Assembly (NCBI GenBank): GCA_013388685.1
Contig: JACAET010000028.1
Span: forward strand, 62,001 to 126,000
DNA: 64,000 nucleotides
Direction of reading: 5' to 3'
Origin: Chloroflexota bacterium
GTDB lineage: Bacteria > Chloroflexota > Anaerolineae > Anaerolineales > Villigracilaceae
Part shown: piece by piece, positions 49,816-60,822 of the stretch
How the letters are laid out: every line of letters starts with the position of its first letter
How positions within the stretch are numbered: the stretch's first letter is position 1
Translations under genes and position numbers: made by a program
Notes under the pieces: generated by a model
What the model was told of the DNA's origin: nothing
Database searches by the model: none
The model's input: the letters and a program-made list of their open reading frames with translations, nothing else

Positions 49816-50832
49816 TCACCCGCCAATGTGCGACATCTCCACTTTGGGCAGGTTGATCGTATTTTCGGAACGGAGTTCCGAATAGCGGTCGCTGCGCCTG
49901 GACCAGAGATGAGCGATTGTTTGTGAAATCTCTTCGTCGCTGGCGCCGGCGCGCAACATACTCTTGAGGTCGTATCCCTTGATGGCAAAAAGGCAGGTGT
50001 AAAGTTTACCCTCGGCGGATAATCGCGCACGATTGCAGTCGCGGCAGAAGGGCTGGGTCACTGAAGCAATCACGCCGATCTCGCCGCTTCCATCCTTATA
50101 GCGCCAGCGTTCCGCCACCTCACCCTTGTAATTCGGGTCGAGCGGTTCGAGCGGCAGTTCAGCATTGATGATGTTGACGATTTCTCTCGCCGAAACCACA
50201 TCGTCCATCCGCCAGCCGTTGGTGGAACCCACATCCATGTACTCGATGAAGCGCAGGATATATCCCTTCTCGCGGAAGAAACGCGCCATCGGCAGGATGC
50301 TGGATTCGTTCAGCCCGCGTTTCACCACCATATTGACCTTGATCGGCTCCAGCCCGACTTTTTGGGCGGCTTCCATTCCCTCCAAAACCTTTGCCACAGG
50401 GAAATCCACATCGTTCATGGCTTTGAAGACAGCGTCATCCAGCGAATCGAGACTGATCGAAACCCTCTTCAAACCGGCGTCTTTCAGCGCCCGGGCACTA
50501 CGGGCAAGCAGAGAAGCGTTGGTCGTCATGGTCAGATCGAGATTCGGGATCTGCGACAACATGCCAACCAGCACAGGCAGATCCCTGCGGACGAGCGGTT
50601 CGCCGCCGGTGAGACGGATCTTCTGCACCCCATGCGAAACAAAGATGCGCGCCAGGCGCGTGATCTCCTCAAAGGTCAACACCTGGTTGTGCGGCAGGAA
50701 GGGGTGATCGAAGCCGAATTTCTCCTTCGGCATACAGTACACACAACGAAAATTGCATCGGTCGGTGACCGAAATGCGCAAATCGCGCAAGGGGCGGTGG
50801 TGGGTATCGCGGAGGGGGATGGGCTCGGGCAT
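49816..50832 (-). CDS. moaA: GTP 3',8-cyclase MoaA
   Basis: [18 protein letters not shown] ... [12 protein letters not shown] ... [20 protein letters not shown]. Confidence 0.95.
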   Translation of the reverse strand: MPEPIPLRDTHHRPLRDLRISVTDRCNFRCVYCMPKEKFGFDHPFLPHNQVLTFEEITRLARIFVSHGVQKIRLTGGEPLVRRDLPVLVGMLSQIPNLDLTMTTNASLLARSARALKDAGLKRVSISLDSLDDAVFKAMNDVDFPVAKVLEGMEAAQKVGLEPIKVNMVVKRGLNESSILPMARFFREKGYILRFIEYMDVGSTNGWRMDDVVSAREIVNIINAELPLEPLDPNYKGEVAERWRYKDGSGEIGVIASVTQPFCRDCNRARLSAEGKLYTCLFAIKGYDLKSMLRAGASDEEISQTIAHLWSRRSDRYSELRSENTINLPKVEMSHIGG

Positions 50833-50924
50833 GGTAAAGGTTTCCCAGGGGAGAGCGGCGCTTTCTGTCGCAGGCATCGCAGTATTGCGATTATAACAAG
50901 AGTGTATGAACTTTCGATAAGCAA

Positions 50925-50953
50925 TTGACTAGGCTTTTCGGTCATGCTATGAT
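50925..50953 (+). promoter_or_regulatory. Sigma70-type promoter for PIN-TRAM gene
   Basis: TTGACT-N17-TATGAT. Confidence 0.75.
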
Positions 50954-50989
50954 ACATGCATTATTTCGCACTTTACCAAGGAGTTCTTT

Positions 50990-52102
50990 ATGAAACAGAG
51001 CAGTTATTCCTTTCGTATCATTGAATTTATCATCCGTTTCATTGGCTTGTTCATTTTTGCAATCCTGGGGTTCTCTTTCGGAGGGGCGATAGCCAATTGG
51101 CTCGGTCCAACCGATACGGCTGAGGTCTTCCTCTATCAGACGGTATTTTCTCTGTTGGGGGGTCTATCGGGTTTCATTTTGATCCCCTACTTCACCACGC
51201 GACCTGCCCGCGCCATCCGCAGATCGCTCGGGCATCTTTCCGCGGAAACACTCTTCGCGGGTCTAATCGGTTTGATTGTGGGGCTTCTCACCGCCGCCCT
51301 GCTGGCTTTCCCGCTCTCGCTGCTCCCCACCCCGCTGGGCGAGATCCTGCCGTTCATCGGTGTGGCGGCTTTCTCGTATCTTGGAATATCCCTGTTTGTC
51401 ATGCGGCAGGGCGACTTGCTCGGTCTCATTGCCGCTCTGAGCGGACGCGGCGGAGAGAGCGGTTCATCCTCATCGTGGACCAATCTCAATCGCAACATCC
51501 TGCTGGATACCAGTGTGATCATTGACGGACGCGTCGCCGACATCGCCAAAACCGGCTTCCTGCCCGGCACGCTTCTCATTCCGCGCTTCGTGCTGAACGA
51601 ACTGCAATATATCGCGGATTCGCCCGACGGTCTGCGCCGTCAGCGCGGACGCCGCGGCATGGAAGTGCTTGCCGAACTGCAAAAACTTCCCAACGTGCTG
51701 GTGCGCATCAGCGACATCAACGCCGAGGGCGTGCGCGAAGTGGACGATAAACTCGTCATCCTTGCCCGCCAGTTGAAATGCCCCATCCTGACCAACGATT
51801 ACAACCTGAACCGCATCGCCGAATTGCAGGGCGTGACCATCCTCAACATCAACGAACTCGCCAATGCCGTCAAGTCGGTTGTCCTGCCGAGCGAGCGCAT
51901 GACCATCAACATCTTCCAGGAGGGCAAGGAATACGGTCAGGGCGTGGGCTATATGGACGATGGCACGATGGTGGTGGTGGAGAACGGCAAGGATTACATC
52001 GGCGAATACAAGGAAGTCGTCGTCACCAAAGTATTGCAAACCGCCGCCGGGCGCATGATCTTTGCCCGCGTGGACGAGGAGAACGGAAAGAAGAAGAAAT
52101 AG
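50990..52102 (+). CDS. PIN/TRAM domain membrane protein (YacL-like)
   Basis: N-terminal TMs; ILLDTSVIIDGRVADIAKTGFLPGTLLIPRFVLNELQ; C-terminal TRAM. Confidence 0.93.
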   Translation: MKQSSYSFRIIEFIIRFIGLFIFAILGFSFGGAIANWLGPTDTAEVFLYQTVFSLLGGLSGFILIPYFTTRPARAIRRSLGHLSAETLFAGLIGLIVGLLTAALLAFPLSLLPTPLGEILPFIGVAAFSYLGISLFVMRQGDLLGLIAALSGRGGESGSSSSWTNLNRNILLDTSVIIDGRVADIAKTGFLPGTLLIPRFVLNELQYIADSPDGLRRQRGRRGMEVLAELQKLPNVLVRISDINAEGVREVDDKLVILARQLKCPILTNDYNLNRIAELQGVTILNINELANAVKSVVLPSERMTINIFQEGKEYGQGVGYMDDGTMVVVENGKDYIGEYKEVVVTKVLQTAAGRMIFARVDEENGKKKK

Positions 52103-52190
52103 CCTGATAGCCGTTGGTCAAATAGTCGTTAGTCGGAACGCAGTTACCAAACCAGGAGACTAAAGACTATCAGACTGAAAGACTAAAACC

Positions 52191-53588
52191 ATGATTCGAC
52201 TTTACAACACTCTCACCCGCAAAAAAGAAGAATTCCAAACCCTCGAACCGGGCGTCGTCAAAATGTACGTCTGCGGCGTGACGGTTTATAACGATGCGCA
52301 TGTCGGTCACGCCATGTCGGCACTGGTCTTCGACATCCTCCGCCGCTACCTCGAATATCGCGGCTACACGGTCAAACACGTCATGAACTACACCGACGTG
52401 GACGACAAAATCATCAACCGCGCGCGGCAACTGGGCGAAGACCCGCTCAAACTATCCCAGCGCTACATCGAAGACTATGCCAACGACCTGCGGAATCTCA
52501 ACGTCCTGCCGCCCACCTCCACACCGCAGGTCAGCAAGACCATGCCGCACATCATCCAGTTCATTCAGGGACTCATCGAAAAAGGCTACGCCTACGCCGC
52601 CCCCAACGGCGACGTGTACTTCCGCGTCACCAAAGACGACGACTACGGCAAACTCTCCGGGCGCAAACTGGACGACATGCAAGCCGGCGCCCGCATCGAA
52701 ATCGGCGAAGCCAAAGAACACCCCATGGACTTTGCCCTCTGGAAAGCTGCCAAACCCGGCGAAATCTCGTGGGACAGCCCATGGGGCAAAGGGCGCCCCG
52801 GCTGGCACATCGAATGCTCCGCCATGAATCTCGTCGAACTCGGCGAACAAATTGACATTCACGGCGGCGGCAACGACCTCATCTTCCCCCACCACGAAAA
52901 CGAAATCGCCCAAAGCGAAAGTTACACCGGCAAACCCTTCGCCCGCTACTGGGTGCACAACGGCATGCTCCAACTCGGCGGCGAGAAAATGTCCAAATCG
53001 CTGGGCAACATCGTTCCCATCAAAGAATTCCTCAAACAACGCGACGCCGATGTCATGCGAATGCTTGTATTGATGGGATCGTACCGCGCCCCCCTCATTT
53101 TCAGCGACGAAACGCAAGACGCCGCAGAAAAATCGCTCGAACGCCTCAAAACCGCCCTGCGGCCCGCCTCCCCCTCCGCAAGCGGACTCTCCCCTGAATC
53201 CGCCTCTGCCCTCCCCGCCCAGGCACAATCCACCAAACAAGCCTTCATCGAAGCGATGGACGACGACTTCAACACTCCCCTTGCCCTTGCCGCCCTCTAC
53301 GAACTGGTCAAAGCCATCAACACCGCCCGCGCAGACGGCGCGACCGACGAACAACTCAAACCCGCCCAAGCCACCCTCCGCGAATTGACCGGCGTCCTCG
53401 GCTTGCGTCTGCAGGAAAAGACAGGCTCCGGCGAGATGGAGGCGCAGGTCCGTGCCTTGATCGAGGAACGTAACGAAGCGCGCAGACAAAAGAATTGGGC
53501 GCGCTCGGATGAAATCCGCGGGCAACTCAAAGAGATGGGCGTAATCATCGAAGACAGCAGGGATGGCACCAAGTGGAGATGGGGGTAG
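52191..53588 (+). CDS. cysS: Cysteinyl-tRNA synthetase
   Basis: [17 protein letters not shown] ... [18 protein letters not shown] ... KMSKSLGN. Confidence 0.95.
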   Translation: MIRLYNTLTRKKEEFQTLEPGVVKMYVCGVTVYNDAHVGHAMSALVFDILRRYLEYRGYTVKHVMNYTDVDDKIINRARQLGEDPLKLSQRYIEDYANDLRNLNVLPPTSTPQVSKTMPHIIQFIQGLIEKGYAYAAPNGDVYFRVTKDDDYGKLSGRKLDDMQAGARIEIGEAKEHPMDFALWKAAKPGEISWDSPWGKGRPGWHIECSAMNLVELGEQIDIHGGGNDLIFPHHENEIAQSESYTGKPFARYWVHNGMLQLGGEKMSKSLGNIVPIKEFLKQRDADVMRMLVLMGSYRAPLIFSDETQDAAEKSLERLKTALRPASPSASGLSPESASALPAQAQSTKQAFIEAMDDDFNTPLALAALYELVKAINTARADGATDEQLKPAQATLRELTGVLGLRLQEKTGSGEMEAQVRALIEERNEARRQKNWARSDEIRGQLKEMGVIIEDSRDGTKWRWG

Positions 53589-53728
53589 TCTGGTGAGTGG
53601 TCATTGGCAAAGGCACCGCTTCATAAAAGGATGGCCGGAAAAGAACAGAATCTTGTAATTCTGGTTGATGCCCCAATGCCATCACGAATTATACGGGACC
53701 TGCCGCGCAATACCGATCGCCGTTCACC

Positions 53729-55762
53729 ATGTCGCTGATTACCGTCTCCTCCCTCTCCAAATCCTTCGGCGCGGACGATCTGTTGTCCGGCGTCACGTTT
53801 TCGGTTGCGAAGGGCGCGCGGCTTGCCGTCGTCGGACCCAACGGCATCGGCAAGACGACGCTTCTGCGCATTCTCATCGGGCAGGAAGAACCTTCGTCGG
53901 GAACGGTGACGCGCGCGAAAAATCTGCGTATCGGTTATCTCTCGCAGGAGGCAGATTTCGAACTCCAGGGGGTGCTGTGGGATGTATGCCTCGAACCGTT
54001 CGCCGACCTGATCCGCATGCAGGGCGAGTTGGAAAAACTCGAAGCGGAAATGTCCGACCTCTCGAAGCGGGAGCGCTCTGAAGAACATCTTCGACAGGCT
54101 TTGGTCCGGTATGGAAGCGTACAGCAGGAGTTCGAGCGACGCGGCGGGTACGCGTATCCGGTCAAAATCAGGCAGGTCCTCACAGGCTTGGGGTTCGACG
54201 AATCCGATTTTCACATGTCGCTCGAGCATCTCTCCGGCGGACAGCGCACGCGCGCACATCTGGCACGCTTGTTGCTATCGAACCCCGATGTGCTCCTGCT
54301 CGATGAGCCGACCAATCATCTCGACATCCAGGCGGTGGAATGGCTGGAAGGGTACCTCTCGCAGTGGGACGGCGCGGCAATCATCGTCTCGCACGACCGC
54401 TACTTTCTGGATCATACCTGCAACGCGCTGCTCGAGATGGCAGTCAGCGGTTCGGAATATTACCGCGGCAATTACACCACCTACCTGAACGAGCGTGAGA
54501 TTCGCTGGGCGCACCGCTTCGAACTGTTCGAGAGCGAAAAAGAGAAATTGCTCAAAGAGGTGGAATACATCAAGAAAAACATTTCGGGACAAAACACCCT
54601 GCAGGCAAAGGGCAAACTCAAACGGCTGACGCGCATCGTGCAGGCAATCGAACAGGTGGGGCTGGAGGCGGTCCACCAAAACTGGTCGCAGCTGGATGTG
54701 GAGACCACCACCAGCCCGTTCAGCGTGGAGGAAGCCGAGCGCCGCGTGCGCGCCCTGCGTCCGCCGCAGCGCACCACGCCCGACCTGCACCTGCATCTGC
54801 GCACGGCGAGCCGCTCCGGCGACCTGGTGCTGCGCACGAAAAACCTGGTGGTGGGCTACCCGCCCGAAAACGGATTACCCGAAAAGGTTTTGTTCTCCTG
54901 CCCCGACATCGAATTGAGACGCCTGGACTGCGCCGCCCTGATCGGACCGAACGGCGCCGGCAAATCCACCTTCCTCAAGACCATTCTCGGCTCTCTCTCC
55001 CCTCTGGCTGGCGAGGTGATTCTGGGAGCGAGCCTTCACATTGGCTATTTTGCTCAGGCGCATGAAGGTCTCGACCCCAACAAAACGATACTCGAGGAAA
55101 TCACCGCCGTCTCGGGGATGCTCCCCTATCAGGCGCGCGACTACCTCGGCAAATACCTCTTCTCCGGCGATGATGTCTTCAAGCGGGTTTCCATGCTCTC
55201 CGGCGGCGAACGCGGACGGCTCGCCCTCGCCAAACTTGCCCTGCAGGATACCAACCTGCTCCTGCTCGACGAACCCACCAACCACCTCGACATCCCCTCG
55301 CAAGAAGTTCTGCAAGCCGTGCTGGATTCGTACCAGGGCACCATCCTGCTCGTCAGCCACGACCGCTATCTCATTGATGCGCTTGCCACACAAATCTGGG
55401 AAATCAACCCGGACGAATCGCAATTAACCGTTTTCAACGGAACCTACTCACAGATGAAAGAGGAGAGAGAGAAAGAAGCGGCGAGGGCTGCGGAACAACA
55501 GGAGGCTTCCGCAAAAGCGACATCCAACGTTAAACGTTCAACATCCAACGCCAGGGCAAAAGAAGAAAGACGCAGGCTCGCCCAATTGCAGGAACTCGAA
55601 AACACCATCGCCGCACTCGAAGAGACGCTCGCAAACCTCACCGCGCAGTTGGAGAGTCCCTTTGTGAAGCCGCAGGAGGCTGCCAAACTGGGAACGGAAT
55701 ACGAACGCGTGCAAAGGGAGATGGACGCAAAATTGAGCGAGTGGGAACGGATGCAGAACTGA
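53729..55762 (+). CDS. ABC-F family ATP-binding protein
   Basis: Two ABC domains: GPNGIGKTTLLR and GPNGAGKSTFLK; LSGGQRTRAHLARLL, LSGGERGRLALAKLA; no TMs. Confidence 0.94.
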   Translation: MSLITVSSLSKSFGADDLLSGVTFSVAKGARLAVVGPNGIGKTTLLRILIGQEEPSSGTVTRAKNLRIGYLSQEADFELQGVLWDVCLEPFADLIRMQGELEKLEAEMSDLSKRERSEEHLRQALVRYGSVQQEFERRGGYAYPVKIRQVLTGLGFDESDFHMSLEHLSGGQRTRAHLARLLLSNPDVLLLDEPTNHLDIQAVEWLEGYLSQWDGAAIIVSHDRYFLDHTCNALLEMAVSGSEYYRGNYTTYLNEREIRWAHRFELFESEKEKLLKEVEYIKKNISGQNTLQAKGKLKRLTRIVQAIEQVGLEAVHQNWSQLDVETTTSPFSVEEAERRVRALRPPQRTTPDLHLHLRTASRSGDLVLRTKNLVVGYPPENGLPEKVLFSCPDIELRRLDCAALIGPNGAGKSTFLKTILGSLSPLAGEVILGASLHIGYFAQAHEGLDPNKTILEEITAVSGMLPYQARDYLGKYLFSGDDVFKRVSMLSGGERGRLALAKLALQDTNLLLLDEPTNHLDIPSQEVLQAVLDSYQGTILLVSHDRYLIDALATQIWEINPDESQLTVFNGTYSQMKEEREKEAARAAEQQEASAKATSNVKRSTSNARAKEERRRLAQLQELENTIAALEETLANLTAQLESPFVKPQEAAKLGTEYERVQREMDAKLSEWERMQN

Positions 55763-55766
55763 GTTT

Positions 55767-56420
55767 TTATCCCTCAGCCACCACCCATTGGTCGCGCCCG
55801 CCGTCCTTGGCTTGGTACATGGCGGTGTCGGCGCGGTGAAGCAAGCCCTCCCAGTTTTCCCGCCCGACCCGGAATTGCGCAATCCCAACACTGATCGTCA
55901 CAGACAGGACATGGTTGTTTGCCTCGATCTGTGAGGATCGAATTCTTTGGCACAACCGCGAAGCCTGCTCGGCGGCGGCTTTCGCCTCGCTGTTCGGCAG
56001 GACAATCAGAAATTCCTCGCCTCCATAACGACCGATCACATCAGGGTGGCGGATATGTTCCCGCAGGCGCGCCGCCACGGTTCGAAGGGTTTCGTCGCCG
56101 GTGACATGTCCATAGGTATCGTTGATTCGCTTGAAATGATCGATATCCAGGATGGAAATGGAAAGCGGCGTGCCATAACGGGTGGCGCGGATGACCTCCT
56201 CCTGCAGTTCTACAATGATCTTGCGGCGATTCGGCAAAAAGGTCAGCACGTCAATATTTGCCAATTCGTGCGCTTGAATCAGGATGGACTTGACCTCGAT
56301 TTCCCTGATCTCCAGGGCGCGTTTCGTTCTTTGGTATTCCGCATCCAACTTTCGGTAATCGTCCAAGAGCTTTCTGTACTTTTTGACCAGGTCTCGATCA
56401 GCGTGCACCGCGCCTCCCAA
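55767..56420 (-). CDS. GGDEF domain diguanylate cyclase
   Basis: DVLTFLPNRRKI ... LDIDHFKRINDTYGHVTGDETL ... RYGGEEFLIVLP. Confidence 0.92.
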   Translation of the reverse strand: MGGAVHADRDLVKKYRKLLDDYRKLDAEYQRTKRALEIREIEVKSILIQAHELANIDVLTFLPNRRKIIVELQEEVIRATRYGTPLSISILDIDHFKRINDTYGHVTGDETLRTVAARLREHIRHPDVIGRYGGEEFLIVLPNSEAKAAAEQASRLCQRIRSSQIEANNHVLSVTISVGIAQFRVGRENWEGLLHRADTAMYQAKDGGRDQWVVAEG

Positions 56421-58185
56421 ACTGACGTTCCAACATGTCCACCGAGAGATGAATCATCGTCGGTCTCCCATGCGGACAAGTACGCGGCGAGTCGCAGGCT
56501 TCCAGGTCGTTGAGCAGGGCGCGTTGCTCCTCGCTGGAGAGCGCCTGCCCGCCCTTGACTGCCATCCGCTTGCAGATGCGCGCCGCAAGTTTCGCCTCGA
56601 TCTCACCTTGCAGCGGCGTTTCATCCTCTTCAAAATCTTCCACCACTGCCCGCAGGGCGGCGGCCGGGTCGCTCCCCAGGAACAACACGGGCATCGCCCG
56701 CACCTGAAACGTGTTCGGACCGAATTCTTCCACGTCGAAACCAAAACGGCTCAAAAAGGGTAATTGGTGAAGCAGCAAGCGGGCTGCCCCCGGCGGAATC
56801 GTGACGACTTCGGGGTTCAACAGCGCCTGCGAGGGGATATGCTTCATTGCATGTTGAGTCATCAGTTTCTCGAATAACACCCGTTCATGTGCGGCATGCT
56901 GATCGATGAGATACAGACCGTCGGGTCCCTCCGCCACCAGATATGTCCCGCCGATCTGACCGATGAGCCGCAGGAGAGGGACATGTTCCGTCTGAGGAAG
57001 TTGGGGTGAAGGTTGGTAATTAGCGATTGGTAATTGAGTGTTCGCAGACGGTATGTCAGCCGTTGAGACGCCGGAATGACCATTTACCAATGACTCCTCG
57101 TCATGAGCGATGCTCCAATCAATGCCAACACGCTCCGCCTGCTCTGCTGGCGCCGTCCTCGTCGTCCCCCACAAACTGGGCGCCACATGCGGCACCGGCG
57201 AATACGCCAGCAGCGCCTTCCGCACCGAACGCTGTACAAAACTGAAGACCTTGTCCGAATCTCTGAAACGCACCTCGGCTTTGGCGGGATGCACATTCAC
57301 ATCCACATCCTTCGGGTTCATGTCGAGGAAGAGCGCCGTCAGCGGGTAACGTCCCACCATCAACAGGGTGTGATACGCCTGCAGCAACGCCGTGTTGAGC
57401 GAGATTTCATGCACCCAGCGTCCGTTAATGAAAAATGTGATTTCCTTGCGGTTGGAACGCGTCAAGGACGTGGGGCTGATAAAACCGCTCAAGGAATATC
57501 CATCCTCCTCCGCCGTCACCTCGAGCATCTGCTTTGCCACATCCACGCCGTAGAGCGCGGCAAGGATCGCGCGCCGGTCGCCGTCGCCCGCCGTTTGCAG
57601 AATGACGTTCCTTCCCTCGGAAAGTTTGAAGCGTTTCGCCGGATACGCCAGCGCGTAACGCGTCACCAGTGAGTCGATTGCCCGCCGTTCGGTCACATCC
57701 GTTTTCAGGAATTTCAAACGCGCCGGCACGTTGTAGAACAGGTCGTCCACCCGTACCGTTGTGCCCACCATCGTTCCCACCTTCGCCGGCTTGCCGGCTG
57801 TCCCGCCTTCCACACGAATACGCGCCCCCTCCCTCTCCTCTTCCACCCGCGAGGTGATGGTCATCCGCGAGACAGAGCCGATGGAAGCCAGCGCCTCCCC
57901 GCGGAACCCCAGTGTGGAGATGGAAAAAAGATCCTCGGAGCGGACCAGTTTCGAGGTCGCATGGCGCGAGACGGCAAGTTCCAGTTCGTGCGAGGGAATG
58001 CCGGCACCGTCGTCCGCCACTTCGATCAGTTTCCTCCCCGCGTCCTCAATCGTAATCGTAATCGTTCGCGCGCCGGCATCCAGCGAATTTTCCAGCAGTT
58101 CCTTCACCACCGAGGCGGGGCGTTCGATCACCTCGCCGGCGGCGATTTGCGAGGCGACCTCCGGAGAGAGCAAACGGATGGGCAT
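56398..58185 (-). CDS. mutL: DNA mismatch repair protein MutL
   Basis: IRLLSPEVASQIAAGEVIERPASVVKELLENSLDAGA ... GFRGEALASI. Confidence 0.95.
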   Translation of the reverse strand: MPIRLLSPEVASQIAAGEVIERPASVVKELLENSLDAGARTITITIEDAGRKLIEVADDGAGIPSHELELAVSRHATSKLVRSEDLFSISTLGFRGEALASIGSVSRMTITSRVEEEREGARIRVEGGTAGKPAKVGTMVGTTVRVDDLFYNVPARLKFLKTDVTERRAIDSLVTRYALAYPAKRFKLSEGRNVILQTAGDGDRRAILAALYGVDVAKQMLEVTAEEDGYSLSGFISPTSLTRSNRKEITFFINGRWVHEISLNTALLQAYHTLLMVGRYPLTALFLDMNPKDVDVNVHPAKAEVRFRDSDKVFSFVQRSVRKALLAYSPVPHVAPSLWGTTRTAPAEQAERVGIDWSIAHDEESLVNGHSGVSTADIPSANTQLPIANYQPSPQLPQTEHVPLLRLIGQIGGTYLVAEGPDGLYLIDQHAAHERVLFEKLMTQHAMKHIPSQALLNPEVVTIPPGAARLLLHQLPFLSRFGFDVEEFGPNTFQVRAMPVLFLGSDPAAALRAVVEDFEEDETPLQGEIEAKLAARICKRMAVKGGQALSSEEQRALLNDLEACDSPRTCPHGRPTMIHLSVDMLERQFGRRGAR

Positions 58186-58205
58186 GAGACGATTATAATC
58201 TCCCC

Positions 58206-58838
58206 ATGCGATTTACAACCATTTTCTTTGACCTGGACGACACGCTCTACCCCAGTTCCAGTGGGCTGTGGCATGCCATCAAGGAGCGCATGAACCGTTA
58301 CATGACCGAGCGCATGGATCTGCCCGCCGACCAGGTGCCCGCCCTGCGCGAGCACTACTACAAAACCTACGGCACCACCCTGCGCGGCTTGCAAGCGCAT
58401 CATCACGTGGATACACAGGATTACCTGGCTTATGTGCATGACCTGCCGCTGGAAGATTACCTGACTCCCGACCCCTTCCAACGCCGCATCATCGCTTCGC
58501 TCCCGACCCGCAACCTGATTTTCACCAACGCCGACGTTCACCACGCCCGGCGCGTCCTCACCGTCCTGCAACTGGACGATCTTTTCGAAACCATCATTGA
58601 CGTAAACGCCGTCTCTCCCTACTGCAAACCGATGCCCGAATCCTTCGCCATCGCCCAGGACCTCGCCGACGAACCCGACCCGCGCAAATGCGTGGTGATA
58701 GACGACCTGCCGCGCACCACCCGCGCCGCCCTGAACGTGGGCATGGCGAGCATTCTCTACGGCACCGAGGAACCCACCGCCGATGCCAGCGGCGTCTTCA
58801 AGGACTGGAATCACCTGCCCATTCTGCTGGGCGATTAA
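58206..58838 (+). CDS. HAD family hydrolase, pyrimidine 5'-nucleotidase-like
   Basis: TIFFDLDDTLYPSSSGLWHAIKERM ... KCVVIDDLPRTT. Confidence 0.9.
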   Translation: MRFTTIFFDLDDTLYPSSSGLWHAIKERMNRYMTERMDLPADQVPALREHYYKTYGTTLRGLQAHHHVDTQDYLAYVHDLPLEDYLTPDPFQRRIIASLPTRNLIFTNADVHHARRVLTVLQLDDLFETIIDVNAVSPYCKPMPESFAIAQDLADEPDPRKCVVIDDLPRTTRAALNVGMASILYGTEEPTADASGVFKDWNHLPILLGD

Positions 58839-59147
58839 ATCGCCGTTTCAATAACTTACGCGTACCGACAACCAATGCGCAAGCGACAACCTGCGCGTGA
58901 GCGACGTTCTCTAACGTCGCCAGAGCACATTTGGAACAACGGCAAAAACTTTTCAGGCGCGTGCTAACGTTCCATCGGCGTAAGAGAACGCCGACTGCAC
59001 ACGTTGGGAACAAGAGAACGCCAGAGCACATTTTTGAGCACTTCGAGAGCACTTCCCAAAGTCATTCCGAACGTGAGCGAAAACACTCAAAGATCATTGG
59101 GAAGACCCTTCGCTCCCGCTCAAGGTGACACTCGCTGGAGGACCTAC

Positions 59148-59384
59148 ATGGAAAACGATCGTATCATGCTTGGAGCCTTGATCTTCATTCTGCTTGTCGT
59201 CGGCGCAAATCTCGTCATGTATGGCATCGCGCGCGGTATGGCGAGAGGCGGCGAGTCAACATGGATCAGGGCATTGCGCAATTCTCTCGGCAAATCGCTG
59301 GACGGCTCCGCAAACAAATCCATGGATGAATTACGGAAAAAAGTGGAGGAATTGCGGGGAAACGATGAGAAAAAGACGGGATGA
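59148..59384 (+). CDS. Small one-TM protein, unknown function
   Basis: 78 aa; N-terminal TM; upstream ggagg. Confidence 0.65.
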   Translation: MENDRIMLGALIFILLVVGANLVMYGIARGMARGGESTWIRALRNSLGKSLDGSANKSMDELRKKVEELRGNDEKKTG

Positions 59385-59463
59385 CGGCGTTAACGCTTCT
59401 CATACGGCAAAATTCATTCTTCTCTAATGACCGCATAGTATCGTTCGTTGATGGTCGCTGATC

Positions 59464-60768
59464 GTGACCCTCAATTTACCGGAGGCATTTGTGGATAAAA
59501 CAACCAAAACCATCCTTGGCATCTTCGCGGCGCTCATCCTTTTGACAGGATCTTTTGCCGGCGGCTTCGTGACCAGACACGCGCTGGCGCAGACCGACCT
59601 CTTCCCGGGTTTTAGCGACAACCCGCATTCCGAAATTCTTGTCCCCCCAACACCTGTTGCGCCTACCTCCGAACAGGATGCCGCCACGCCGCAGGACCTG
59701 GAGACACTCTTCGTCCCCTTCTGGGAGGCGTGGAACATTGTCCATGAACAATATGTCAATCAACCCGTGGACGATACCCTGCTCATGCAAGGCGCCATCC
59801 GCGGGATGATGGCGGCAGTGGGCGACGATTACACCTACTACATGGACCCCAAAGTCTATGAAGTGGAGTCCACCTCCCTCTCCGGCGAATATGAGGGCAT
59901 CGGCGCTTATGTGGATACCCAGGGCGAATATCTGACCATCGTCAGCCCCATCGAAGGTTCGCCCGCCGCCGCCGCCGGACTGCGCCCCGGCGACCAGATC
60001 ATCGCCATTGACGGCGAAGACATGACCGGCGTCACCCCGGAGGAAGCCCGTCAGAAGGTGCTGGGACCGGCGGGTACCACGGTCGTTTTGACGGTATCAC
60101 GCGAAGGGGAGTCTGAACCGCTGGAATTCACCATCGTGCGCGCCAAGATCACCGTTCCCAGCGTCACCGGCGAGATGCGTGAGGATGGCATCGCGTATAT
60201 TGACATCAATCAATTTGGCGACAACACCACATCCCAACTGCGCGACAAACTGGACGAATTACTGGCGCAAAACCCGAAGGGTATCCTCCTCGACCTGCGC
60301 TTCAATCCCGGCGGGTATCTGATCACCTCGGTCGAAGTCATGTCGGAGTTCATTGACGAGGGCGTGGTGCTAATCGAAGAATACGGCGACGGCTCGCGCG
60401 ATACTTACAAGGCTCTCGGCAACGGCAAGGCAACCGACATTCCCCTGGTGGTGCTCGTGAACGAAGGTTCCGCTTCCGCCTCTGAAATTGTGGCGGGCGC
60501 CCTGCAGGATTATGGACGCGCCAAACTGGTCGGTGTGCAAACCTTTGGCAAGGGTTCTGTACAGACTTTCAACCCGCTCTCGAACAACCAGGGGGCGGCG
60601 CGCGTCACCATTGCCCGATGGCTGACCCCCAAGGAACGGTTGATTCAGGATGTGGGCCTCACGCCCGATTACATCGTCGAAATGACCGATGAAGATTATG
60701 CCAACAACCGCGACCCGCAACTGGATAAAGCCGTAGAAGTATTGCTGGAATTGATTGCCCAAGAATAG
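59464..60768 (+). CDS. S41 family C-terminal processing peptidase (CtpA-like)
   Basis: PDZ GIGAYVDTQGEYLTIVSPIEGSPAAAAGLRPGDQI; VNEGSASASEIVAGALQD; FGKGSVQ. Confidence 0.93.
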   Translation: MTLNLPEAFVDKTTKTILGIFAALILLTGSFAGGFVTRHALAQTDLFPGFSDNPHSEILVPPTPVAPTSEQDAATPQDLETLFVPFWEAWNIVHEQYVNQPVDDTLLMQGAIRGMMAAVGDDYTYYMDPKVYEVESTSLSGEYEGIGAYVDTQGEYLTIVSPIEGSPAAAAGLRPGDQIIAIDGEDMTGVTPEEARQKVLGPAGTTVVLTVSREGESEPLEFTIVRAKITVPSVTGEMREDGIAYIDINQFGDNTTSQLRDKLDELLAQNPKGILLDLRFNPGGYLITSVEVMSEFIDEGVVLIEEYGDGSRDTYKALGNGKATDIPLVVLVNEGSASASEIVAGALQDYGRAKLVGVQTFGKGSVQTFNPLSNNQGAARVTIARWLTPKERLIQDVGLTPDYIVEMTDEDYANNRDPQLDKAVEVLLELIAQE

Positions 60769-60822
60769 TGAAAGACCGCCTTTCGCTGCGGCTCGACAGC
60801 GAAAACAAGAAAGGAGATGAGC

